Positions 11,618-21,139 of a stretch of DNA of 64,000 bases are shown in pieces. Numbering within the stretch: position 1 is the stretch's first letter; every line of letters begins with the position of its first letter. Source of the stretch: Hevea brasiliensis (Eukaryota > Streptophyta > Magnoliopsida > Malpighiales > Euphorbiaceae); the NCBI RefSeq assembly GCF_030052815.1, contig NC_079500.1, positions 8,070,455 to 8,134,454 on the forward strand, read 5' to 3'. The position numbers and the translations under genes were made by a program. Under the pieces are notes generated by a model. That model had not been told where the DNA came from. It worked only from the letters and a program-made list of their open reading frames with translations, and ran no database searches.

Positions 11618-12436
11618 CTAAAAGCCAGAATCGTTTACAAACGGATGCTTCAAAAGCTCATCAGCAGTTTGACGCTCATTTGGATTGCGTTTCAGACACT
11701 GCTTGATAAAATCTAGTGAATTCTCTGACAAAGAATAATTAGGAAGATGATCTATAATTGAGCCTTTTTGAACTTCCAATTCTAGATTTGCATTCAAATT
11801 TTTCAAATGAGAGTATGGAATATTCCCGATTAACATCTCCAAGACGGTGCAGCCAAAGCTCCAAATATCAGCTTTAAATCCATACTCTTTGTCCCGTTTT
11901 ATAACCTCCGGAGCCATCCAAGGTATTGTCCCATGCCGAGACTTCATAAGACTATTTAATTCAGCCACTCTTGCCAATCCAAAATCCGTAATTTTCACAC
12001 ATCCTTTCTCATCCACCAATATATTTGCACATTTAATGTCTCTGTGGACTACCTTTCGCTCATGGAGATACTTCAAACCTTCCAGTATCTGTTTGCTGTA
12101 GTGGGACACTTGTGAATCTTTCAGTTTAAAACATTTATATACTTGTCGGAGGGAGCCTGTACTTATAAGCTCAAGAAAAATATTGACCTTTGACTCCTCC
12201 TCTTCAGTGCCATAATATTTAACAATATTTGGATGACTGAATTGACACAATAAATTAACCTCTTGCTTAATTTTGTCAATTTCTCCTTTATTTTTAATTT
12301 TTATTACCTTTACGGCAAAAAAGAAACCACCAGCAGCATAACCCTTGTACACATCTCCGAAACCCCCTGCTCCCAGGGGCTTCTTACCATCCTTTTGCCA
12401 CTTTGACTTCGTAATCTTCAGTCTTTGTCTATTAAT
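11618..12436 (-). CDS. UPL5/MEKK1 fusion gene, exon 3: MAPKKK (MEKK1-type) kinase domain
   Basis: This is the last exon of the fusion gene, 273 codons including the stop. It starts after acceptor TTTGGCAG (intron 12437-12786, phase 0) and encodes an entire Ser/Thr kinase domain with no intron. Visible motifs in order are the glycine-rich loop [19 protein letters not shown] with the ATP-anchoring Lys, catalytic loop HRDIKCANIL, DFGLA, the activation-segment end [22 protein letters not shown], and the terminal [17 protein letters not shown]. The WMAPEV and CANILVD signatures match plant MEKK1-subfamily MAPKKKs, which phosphorylate MAPKKs. All catalytic residues are present. An open frame beginning at a GTG (12352) is not the true start: the reading frame continues upstream to the splice acceptor. 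A stand-alone kinase gene is possible but less likely, since no upstream ATG in frame precedes the glycine loop. Confidence 0.88.
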   Translation of the reverse strand: MNRQRLKITKSKWQKDGKKPLGAGGFGDVYKGYAAGGFFFAVKVIKIKNKGEIDKIKQEVNLLCQFSHPNIVKYYGTEEEESKVNIFLELISTGSLRQVYKCFKLKDSQVSHYSKQILEGLKYLHERKVVHRDIKCANILVDEKGCVKITDFGLARVAELNSLMKSRHGTIPWMAPEVIKRDKEYGFKADIWSFGCTVLEMLIGNIPYSHLKNLNANLELEVQKGSIIDHLPNYSLSENSLDFIKQCLKRNPNERQTADELLKHPFVNDSGF

Positions 12437-12786
12437 CTGCCAAATTTCAACAAACTATCTCTATTAAAATTTGATAGAAATTGCAGTAATAATCATGGTT
12501 ATGCTAATGAAACTTGATATCCCGGAACATTTCTTTTAAAACATTTGCAACATTTATAATAAAACCATGAAATTGCTGAAAGGTCCTAAAGAAAAGTCCA
12601 AAAGCCTATAATTGCTGTAGAAAGATGAGAAAACAAGTTCTTTATTTCCAAAGAAGATTCCCCTACTAAAGCAACTCATGTAATAAAATTTTGAAATCAA
12701 TTTTCAGAGCTTTGATAAGTATTGAAAACGTATAGGAAAAAATAGTTATGCTTTAGTAACACAATGGAAATTCTGTAAGCACATAC

Positions 12787-13232
12787 CTTCAGGAACTGGG
12801 ACATCAGAGGTTCACTTTCATTGTTGCCATGATTCACATGCGTTCTCTCACAAGAATTAAATCCAAGATTTAAGTCTCCTTTTAGCACCAGGTTAATATC
12901 ATCAAGATCTATTCCCCAATAAGTTAACAGTTCGATGATTGATTTTCCAAAAACACTGTCAAAGCCTTTTCGGAAAAAATATATTTGTTCAGAGATATAC
13001 TTGATGAAGTCATCTCGAATTTGATGATCAGCAAAACGTTCCTTAGCCTTGTTATTGTAAAAAGATGGATATGCATCTTTTACATCATCTCCAGAAATAT
13101 TCTTTCCAGCCAGTTGCAAAAGAAACACACGATGAAAGGCAACACCTACTTGTACTTCATGCATCAATGCCAATGCAATCACCTTACCAGAAAATTCAAA
13201 ACAGTCGAAGTGTAATGGTTCTAACTTCAATT
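12787..13232 (-). CDS. UPL5/MEKK1 fusion gene, exon 2: HECT N-lobe segment
   Basis: The exon is 446 bp, bounded by acceptor ATATATGCAG and donor CTGAAG/GTATGT, and joins exon 1 in phase 1 and exon 3 in phase 0. It encodes the second part of a HECT-type E3 ligase N-lobe. The junction with exon 1 (FYPNP, then LKLEPLHFDCFEFSGKVIA) aligns with the corresponding UPL5 stretch without a gap, which fixes the splice sites. ALALMHEVQVGVAFHRVF and the following LLQLAGKNIS are typical of UPL5. Compared with what I recall of UPL5, roughly 45 residues of the small E2-binding subdomain appear to be missing between the YPSFYNN and FIKYISEQ stretches. The HECT C-lobe with the thioester Cys does not follow; the next exon is a kinase. 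Confidence 0.88.
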
Positions 13233-13768
13233 CTGCATATATATCAAAGTGAAAAAAGAATCTATCCTTAACAGCAGGGCAAGGTAGTTTTACGAAATGA
13301 TAGTAAATTATCACAAACTTAATTATGATTTGATCATATGAACAGGACAGAATCCAACGGTACTTTTAAATTAAACCCAGAAACACATTTCTACACAACT
13401 CAACTATGAAATTTTAATTACCCTATGCAAAACTTCAATACTTAGGACCTCACTCGGACACACCTAATGTACACACCCTAGCATAAATATTTCCTTACAC
13501 TACACTAAGGGCCTAATTCTTCATTACACTAATGAATCAGTAATCAAAGTATATATTGCAATATTTAATAATATGAATATCCACCAGCGAGCTGCTGTCT
13601 TAGCACTATGAGGTTTTGAATTGTATATTTAATAATAGTATCTTATAAATTAAATATATGATAAATTTGTTACAAAAAGCTTACATCAATCATTTCTCAA
13701 GGAAAAAAGCAGGACAAGTAACAATTGTGGATGCTATTCATAGCAAGGATCAAAAGATACGATCTTAC

Positions 13769-15235
13769 CGGGATTAGGATAGAACTTCATAGGATCATTT
13801 GAGCACGCCAGAAAGAGGAGATTTTGCGGTTTGAATATAGCTTGGCATAACTTGTATAACCAATCCTGCAATTTTTTAGGACTGGTAATATTGTTATTTT
13901 TCAATGACTCATACAACTCTTCGTCTAGAAATCTAGACCAGTGAATGAGTGGCTTGTAGAACTCAGCATCGAGTAATTTTTCCTCAGGGATCATCATCAT
14001 CGTAACTAAATGCATCCTGGATTTCGAATCAATCACATCATTGTGCTTAAGAAGCCAATGATAATCATCTTTCCTCGTAGTTTTTTCAAGTATCAGCTGT
14101 AGTGAAATCTGCTGGTTCATTAATACATGCTGAAATTGCTTTTGTTCATTCTCCCAAAGTTGAGAAATGCTGTTTAGCTCTTTCAAAATGTCCAGATACA
14201 CAATCGAAACAGAATGCAACCAACCACTTGTTTCGAATATTCTTGCTGTCTCTGGTATAAGTCTAAGATTATTCTCCATTTTATTCAACAGGTAACTAAA
14301 TTCACCTTTAATTTGTGTTGACAACGAATCAACTATAGACTTATCCTCCTCTTTGGCATTATCTATACCACAAATTGCATTACGTAATACGCCTGAAAAT
14401 ACCTGGAATTCACGAAAACAAAATTTCAATGACTCAATGAGTGGGATTGTATATGAGTTTGGATTTGATTCCTGCATCTTACTCAATAGGATGCTTAAGG
14501 TATCTGCCATCTCAATAAACCAGGATCTAATTTGGAAAATTGAGCGTAGGTCACTAAGGTTACCTCTTTCCAACAACTGCTTTAGAGTAGTCCGCCATTG
14601 CTGATACAGAGCATCACCATATACCGTTCTAAGCGAAGCACAAAATTCTAATGCTAAATGTGTACATCTATCAACAGAAACATTTGGACAATTCGATATT
14701 TTTTCCATGGAAAACCTTATCAAAGCAGAAGCATAGGCTTTGTATTCTGGAATTGCTGAGCTGTAAAGCATAACCAAAGTCGCAGGGACAGAATACGAAC
14801 TCATAAGATTCTCCGATTCCTCCTTTGTTTCAATTTCCAACAATTCTTCAATCGTCATCCAGTCGTCCTGAAGAGTATCTTCGGAGAGAAATTCCTCGGC
14901 ATATGCGACAAATGTTTGAACTCATTTGGTGAATCCTTTGATAAATACCGATGTTTCATCAAATCCAAGCTTCAATTCGAGGCAATCGTCGTTTTGAATT
15001 GAGTAGTCTTCAAGTGTCTGCCACCGCTGTAGCTGCTCCCCTTATAATATAATTTCTGTTCCGTAACTGGAATTTTACAGTCCCATAGAATTGCCTTGTG
15101 GATAGCCTTCACTAGAGTTTTAGATTCAAAACAGCGCCGTAGAAGATCTTTCCCGTTCGGCAATAGGACAGAAAATCGAATGGAATCGGATTTTCTGTTT
15201 TCCATCTGCTCTGGATCAGTAGTGGCACAAAACAA
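13769..15235 (-). CDS. UPL5/MEKK1 fusion gene, exon 1: ubiquitin-like domain and UPL5 middle region (frame broken in this copy)
   Basis: The ATG is at 15235 and the donor is CCCG/GTAAG at 13769; intron 1 spans 13233-13768. The product starts with a short leader, a ubiquitin-like domain at about residues 15-90 (FSVLLPNGKDLL, then KLYYKG), a Cys-containing linker, a long helical UPL5-type region, and the start of the HECT domain (YKPLIHWSRFLDEELYESL and ACSNDPMKFYPNP). This copy lacks 2 nt near 14898, 1 nt near 14938 and 1 nt near 15045 relative to 48142-49612, which breaks the frame between the ubiquitin-like domain and the rest. With the right-arm lengths the exon is 1471 nt (490 codons plus one base) and fits exon 2. 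The lesions are absent from the other copy, so consensus error is more likely than pseudogenization. Confidence 0.85.
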
Positions 15236-17916
15236 AGTTTGAAAATATTTGTTCCTTAAATAGAGATTATATTGTTTATAAAATTATTTTTCTTTTATTT
15301 TTTTACTTTTATTTAAACAGTGAAAAGAGAATAAAATTATTTTTTCTCCTCACTATAACCTTTTTTTTTTTTCCCTTTGACTCTAAAATTAAGAGATAGC
15401 GTAAACCTCACGACCGACTGTCGGTTGCTTTTATGTGCATTTTTAATTTACTAATGGAACACAAAGAAAAGAACAACGATTCCATTGTTTTCTTTCACAT
15501 TGGAAGACTTTTGAACTAAAATGTCTCTGGTCCGCAAGCTGCCTTAAATAAAATAACTTTAGTTGACCTAATAACAGCTTTTATTTTTGTACTGTTGCTC
15601 ACCTACTCTGCCAAATAAAATATAACAAATCACATTTATTCAAATATTTGAGTCTGATTTAATTTTAATTTTTTTATTAAAATTTATTAAAAAAATTAAA
15701 AATTTTAATATTTTCATAATTATAGTCAAAACTTTAAATTATATGTATTATAGTTCAATTTTAATTAGTTGTAACAACTATAATCAAAGTAACTAAATTG
15801 TTATTTACCAAATGATTCAAGAAACTTCTTTACAGAAAATATGCCAAGATGATGAACTCATAGAAAAACTTTTTGAATCATTTGGAAAAGATCAACATAT
15901 CAACCTGCTCAAAGATGTAGTAAATATTCACTGAGATGTTACAAATCAGATACACAGTATTAATGATGAAGACACTGTGTACTAAAAGATTTTTGTGCAC
16001 GATCTTGACTAGATTTTTAATAGAGGCAAATTATAGTTTACTATTTTTTTTGCCTATTTTTAAAAGTTAAAAAGATTTATTTATTATTCAAATAGTAAAT
16101 TGACTTATTTGATCTATTTTTAAAATTTAAAGGATTTCTACGACTATTAACTCATTCTTTAAAGGCCAAAAATAAGCCTTTTGCAATATATGATTTCAAC
16201 TATGAAAAGTAAATTATCATTTAAATTTTATAGTTAATTGTCATTTAAGTTATATCAAGACTATATACTTTTCTTCCATATATATATATAGACACAAATC
16301 AGACTAACACCCTAACAACTGAAATTTTTTAAAATATAAATATTTTTAATTTTAATATTATTAATTTATTTAAATATTTTTTTTCATGCAATTATTTTAA
16401 AATTTTAAATTTTCATTTTGATTATCGAATTTGATTGTATTAAAACTTATATATATTATTATTTTTTTTAATTTTAATTTTGTGTTATTGTTGACTTCTT
16501 CTTCCTCCTCCTCTCCCATTACCTCCCCTTCCCCTGCCATTCTTGCGCTGGCTGGCAAGACTCCATACGGCACCAACAACATCCGATGGTGCTGCTTAGG
16601 TGAAGCACAGCAGCTAGTAGCGAGGAGAAAGAAATGCAAAGGCCAAAACTTCTCTCCCATTTCTTGCAATCTAGACCTCCATTCCGCTACCCCACCACTG
16701 CCAATCAACCCACCGTCAATCCAGAAGTATTTTCTGACTAGCCTTACCGCTAATAGCCATCGGAAACGCATGAAACAGAGAGAGAAAGATGGTTTTTCAC
16801 CACTTTGCCGCTAAATTCCGGCCGATCCAGCCGTTGAATTAGCGATCCGAGACCACTCCAGGTAGCTGCATACTCCCCCTCCCCCTACATTTGTAATAAA
16901 GAAAAAGGTAAATTTTGGATGAAAATTTTTAGTGATAAATTAATAATATTAGTCACTAAAACTAAGATTTTAATAAATATAAAAGAATTATTAATTAGAA
17001 CAATAAATGTATATCATAAAGACAAAAAGTATTTTACTACTTGTTTGGTTCAAATGAACCATTTCCTGAAAACTCTATTTTCAAGAAATAAGTTATCGAA
17101 TTTACGGTAAGTTATCTAAGTAAAAGAAAAAGAATTATCTTTTACTTTTTAGAAAGTGGGCTTTTTAGAAAGTGGACGCTTACTCTTAATTAAAGAAATC
17201 ATTTTTTTACACTTCAAGAACTTACAATTCCCTAACTTATTTACTCCCAACCAAATAAGGTCTGTCTAAAAAATTAAGTATGATAGATAATTATTATATT
17301 GGTTTCTATATATTTATCTGTAAAATATTATTTTGTAGTAGTCCTTACAAACTTGTTGCCTTACCCAGAATAAAAACAAATTAGAATCCTGAAATAAAAG
17401 GGATTTACAATCTAAAACATCATGATCAAATTTTGATCAATCTTGGGAAGTAATCTATCTTTATTACTCGGATGTCACATTCAACATCTAAAAAAAATAA
17501 AAAAGAATGTGTCACATGAGCATGCCAGATATATAATTAATATTTATATTAATTATTTATGTATATAATTAAATATTTATAAAATACATAAGCATGCCAG
17601 ATATATAATTAATATTGAAATTACAAAAATAATCAATATCCAACTCATGCATGAGTACATCAGATTACACTGCCTAATCCAACCGGAAGGAGAAGATGGC
17701 TGCATCGATCACCTAAATATACACACGACTCTATCAAAAGATCGACAAAATTAAATAATTAATTTAAGCCATAGAATCAAAATAAATCCTAAAGATTTGC
17801 TAAAATTTTGACAGAATTTTTCCTATAACTGGACCTAACTCTCCTGTAAAAAAATGAACCAACACACACACCGGGCCTCGTGCCCACAACAACAATTATA
17901 ATACCCATGCGGGGCC
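15236..17916. other. Spacer upstream of the fusion gene
   Basis: The promoter and 5' region of the minus-strand gene must lie at the left of this block, but no clear TATA box is obvious. Around 16480-16870 lies a GC-richer stretch (CT-rich, then CCGCTAAATTCCGGCCGATCC) that looks like a transposon or old exon fragment; overlapping ORFs on both strands there do not keep frame between the two arms. From 17470 to 17620 the block AGCATGCCAGATATATAATTAATATT occurs twice. The right-arm counterpart is 49613-52279. Confidence 0.5.
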
Positions 17917-17921
17917 TACAA
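17917..17921 (+). repeat. Target-site duplication TACAA, left (copia, left arm)
   Basis: TACAA directly precedes the TG of the 5' LTR and is repeated at 28619-28623 directly after the CA of the 3' LTR. A perfect 5-bp duplication fixes both element ends. Confidence 0.95.
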
Positions 17922-19311
17922 TGTTGACCCTGTAGCTCAAAATGAGCATTGATTTTGATGATAACAAAACTCAAAGAGAATCTATCTAACCTAACCTTAA
18001 TGTGATGTGTAGATTCTTTGTCTTATTCATAAAGAACCTTTGAAGTTTCATCGAAGAAGAAAAGATACTCACAGGCATTCCAAGACAAATCCAAAATGAG
18101 AAAAGACTATGGAAGCCAAGACTCAAAGAAAAGGTATGAAAAGTATAGCGTTAGAGTCTTAGGCCTTTTGTGAAAAAGAATGGATGATAATTTAGTCATA
18201 TGGAGCTCAAAAATGAAAATTTATTTTCTGATTACTTTTTCTTATCATGACCTTGAACACAACCATTGAAACATTTTTCAAAGGTCTAAATCATTTTACA
18301 TTGCAAGTTGAGACATGCAGCTGTTGACTTAGTTTCCTAACTGGTTTGCTAAAATTTTCGGTTTGCTAATATGTTTGCTAAAAACATTAGTTTGCTAACC
18401 GCTTTGTCGATCGCTTCCTAAAATTTTATTAGTTTGCTAATCAGTAGCCGCCAACTGCACAAAAAGGACAAAATAACGGCCATTTTGTCTTGGGCAGTGT
18501 GTATAACGTTCCAAAAGGGTTTCAAACGGTCTAAAATAATTTGGGACTATAAATACACCTTCTTTACTTCATTTACAATTTAATGAAAGCTTACATTTGA
18601 TCTCCAACATTGAATTTTCATTTATTGCTTTCATTCAAGAGCATTTAAAGATTTTGAGCTACCATTGGCAAATCAACTCATCTCTTCTTTATAGTTTGAT
18701 TTGTATTGAGTAAGAGTGAGTGTTGAAATATTGAATTGCATTCAAGAGAGGTTGTACAAGCACCTATTGAAGCTTGAAGTGTAAGTGCTTGTGATAGCAC
18801 TTGTGGAGGTTTCAAGCTACCTTGGTGTAAAAGCTTGGTGTTGAGAAATTGTAAAGGGCTTTTGGTCTCTTGCCTTCAAAAGAGCAAATAGTGGAGAAAA
18901 GACTCAAAGAGGGTTCTTTGAGAGAGTGGATGTAGGCTAGCTGCCTAACCACTATAAAATCCTTGTGTTTGATTTCTCTAACCTTTACCTCTTTACTTTT
19001 ATGCAATTTAAATTTCTTTTCTCATATACATGATAGTGAATGTTGGTTAAATAGATTGAGTTGTTAAATTTGTGGACATATTGAGAGACTTGAAAAAATT
19101 AGTTGATAAATGCTTTATTAGAGATTGCCATATACATTGATTGAGAATTGAATTACAACATAGAAACACATTGTTGAAGCACATATTACTTTCTCGTTAT
19201 ATAGAAGAATCACATATTTGAACAAAGCCACAATTTTTCATTAGGCTATAAGCAAGGGCCGAAAATTGTTAAAGTCCAATTCACCCCCTCTTGGACTATT
19301 TTGGGACAACA
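17922..19311 (+). repeat. 5' LTR (copia, left arm)
   Basis: The LTR is 1390 bp, from TGTTGACCCTG to GGGACAACA. It contains a run of TTTGCTAA motifs near 18348-18440 and a TATA box at 18548. Compared with the other three LTRs the mismatches cluster at sites that read CAG or CTG elsewhere, notably 18401-18470. Confidence 0.95.
18548..18555 (+). promoter_or_regulatory. LTR TATA box TATAAATA
   Basis: GGGACTATAAATACACC lies about 630 bp into the LTR and is conserved in all four LTRs (also 27854, 52911, 62235). It should set the start of the element transcript about 30 bp downstream, which defines the U3/R border. Inference from sequence and position. Confidence 0.75.
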
Positions 19312-19314
19312 AAT

Positions 19315-19325
19315 TGGTATCGAGC
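19315..19325 (+). other. Primer-binding site (initiator tRNA-Met)
   Basis: TGGTATCGAGC starts 3 nt after the 5' LTR. The usual plant copia site is TGGTATCAGAGC, complementary to the 3' end of initiator tRNA-Met. One A is missing within a CAG triplet, in both arms (53680-53690). Confidence 0.85.
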
Positions 19326-19368
19326 TTGACTCTCTTGCTTAGGTATTACAACCTTAGAGTGATCCATA

Positions 19369-21139
19369 ATGGCTAGTTCATCTAGTAATACCGCAGATAC
19401 CCGCACCTTTAGTTGAAGGCTACTCAATCACTAGACCACCGCTTTCAATGGCACTAATTATTCATTTTGGAAAGTAAGAATGAGAAATTTCATACAACTG
19501 TAGATATTGATGCATGGAGAATTATTAAAAATGGTCCACATGTTCCTCAAAAGAATGGTACTGAACTACAAAAGTTCCAAAACATGAAGATGAATATGAT
19601 GACAATGATTGGAAGAAAATCTCTATAAATGCTAAAGCTATTAATATTTTGCATTGCTCACTTGACCTTAATGAATACAATCGTGTTTCAGGAAGTCAAT
19701 CTGCTAAGCAAATTTGGGATAAGCTTGAATTGACTTATGAAGGAACCGATGTTGTTAAAGAGTCCAGAGCAAACCTTCGATTCGAGATTATGAGTTGTTT
19801 GATATGAGGCCGTGAGAATCAATTGCAGATATGAGTACAAGGTTTACCGATCTTGTAAATCTTCTCAAAGCACTTGGTAAAAAATTTGAGGAAGCTGAAC
19901 TTGTGAAGAAAATTCTTAGATCACTTCCAAAGTCTTGGGAAGCAAAAACAACAGTTATCCAAGATACCAAAGATTTCAAAACGCTCACCTATGATGAACT
20001 CATTGGTTCTCTCATTGCACATGAGATGGTATACAAGAAGGATGAAGTTGAATATGAGCAAAAGAAGAAGAAAAGCATTGCTCTCAAATCAAACAAAGAG
20101 GACGATAAGAAGAAAGGAGTTGCATTCAAAGTCGACTCAAGTGACAACTCAAGTGTTTCAAGTGATGATGAAGATGAAATGGTCAGTGCTTGCAAGAAAA
20201 TTTAAAAGAGCTTTCAAGAAAGGAGGAAGCAAATACAAGAAATTCTTGAAAAAGCATACTCCTAAGGACAAGTACTTTAAAGATTCAAAAGAAGAAATTG
20301 TATGTTATGAGTGTCACAAACCTGGACATATCAAGCCCAAATGTCCATTGCTCAAAAAGAAGAAAGGAAAAGAAGATAGGAGCAAGAAAGCTATGAAAGT
20401 AGTATGGAGCAACAGTGAAGAGTCTTCAAATGATGAATCAAGTGACAAAGAGGCTGCTCTTCTTTGTTTGATGGCATGTGAGGAGAAAGTTGAGAGCTCA
20501 CCAAAAGATGAAGAAAGCGACAATGAGGTAAATTCTTATGAATCTCCTAATGTAGAAGAACTTGAACTTGCATTTGCTAGAGTATATGATGAGTATAGAA
20601 ATTACAAGAAAAAGTGCACTAAAATGAATTTAGAGATTGAATCATTGAGATCACAAAATATTGCCATGTCCAATGTGTATAAAGAAAATGAATTTTACAA
20701 AGGACAAATTGCTTTGTTTAAAGAATTAGACTTAGAGTTGAAAATATCAAAAGAAACATGTGAGATGCTCATTGAGAAAAATAAAGTTCTTGAAACTAAG
20801 GTAGAGTCTTTGACAAATGATTTAGCAAAATTCACAAAAGGAAAAGAAACTCTAGATGTACTTCTTGGAAACCAAAGAATTCCGAGTGAAAAATATGGAA
20901 TTGGTTTTGATGGTTTCATGAACTATGACAAATATAAGAATCATTTCATTAAAGCATCTACATCTTCCTTGCCTAATGTTACATGTTATTACTGCAATAA
21001 AAGAGGTCATATGATTAGCTCTTGTGCATTTAGGAAAGGTCATCTTAAGACAAAGAAGGTATGGGTACCAAAGGGAACCTTACCTAAGGTCACTAACCCC
21101 CAAGGACCCAAAGTTGCTTGGGTACCTAAAGCTAAATGA
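19369..21139 (+). CDS. gag (copia, left arm), frame broken in the 5' third
   Basis: The ATG at 19369 begins MASSSSN, in the same place as the right-arm gag. The region encodes the copia capsid-type (UBN2) core, with the YDELIGSLIAHE helix and a highly charged Lys-rich linker. A first CCHC knuckle (CYECHKPGHIKPKC, near 20302) follows, then a ~220-residue coiled-coil stretch rich in Glu/Lys/Leu, then a second knuckle (CYYCNKRGHMISSC, near 20981). Small indels before 20000 split the first third into several frames; from 19991 the frame is open to TGA 21137-21139. The ATG of the next ORF overlaps that stop (ATGA). Gag forms the particle and binds element RNA; the coiled coil after the first knuckle is a Sirevirus feature. 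Confidence 0.85.

Noticed and set aside
12352..12352. Kinase gene starting at its own start codon near 12352
   Set aside because: The codon there is GTG within the glycine-rich loop; the frame is open upstream to a good splice acceptor, so this is exon interior.
16397..16814. Overlapping ORFs on both strands (~125 codons each)
   Set aside because: Frames are not kept in the right arm (50768-51205), composition is CT-rich, and no domain is recognised.
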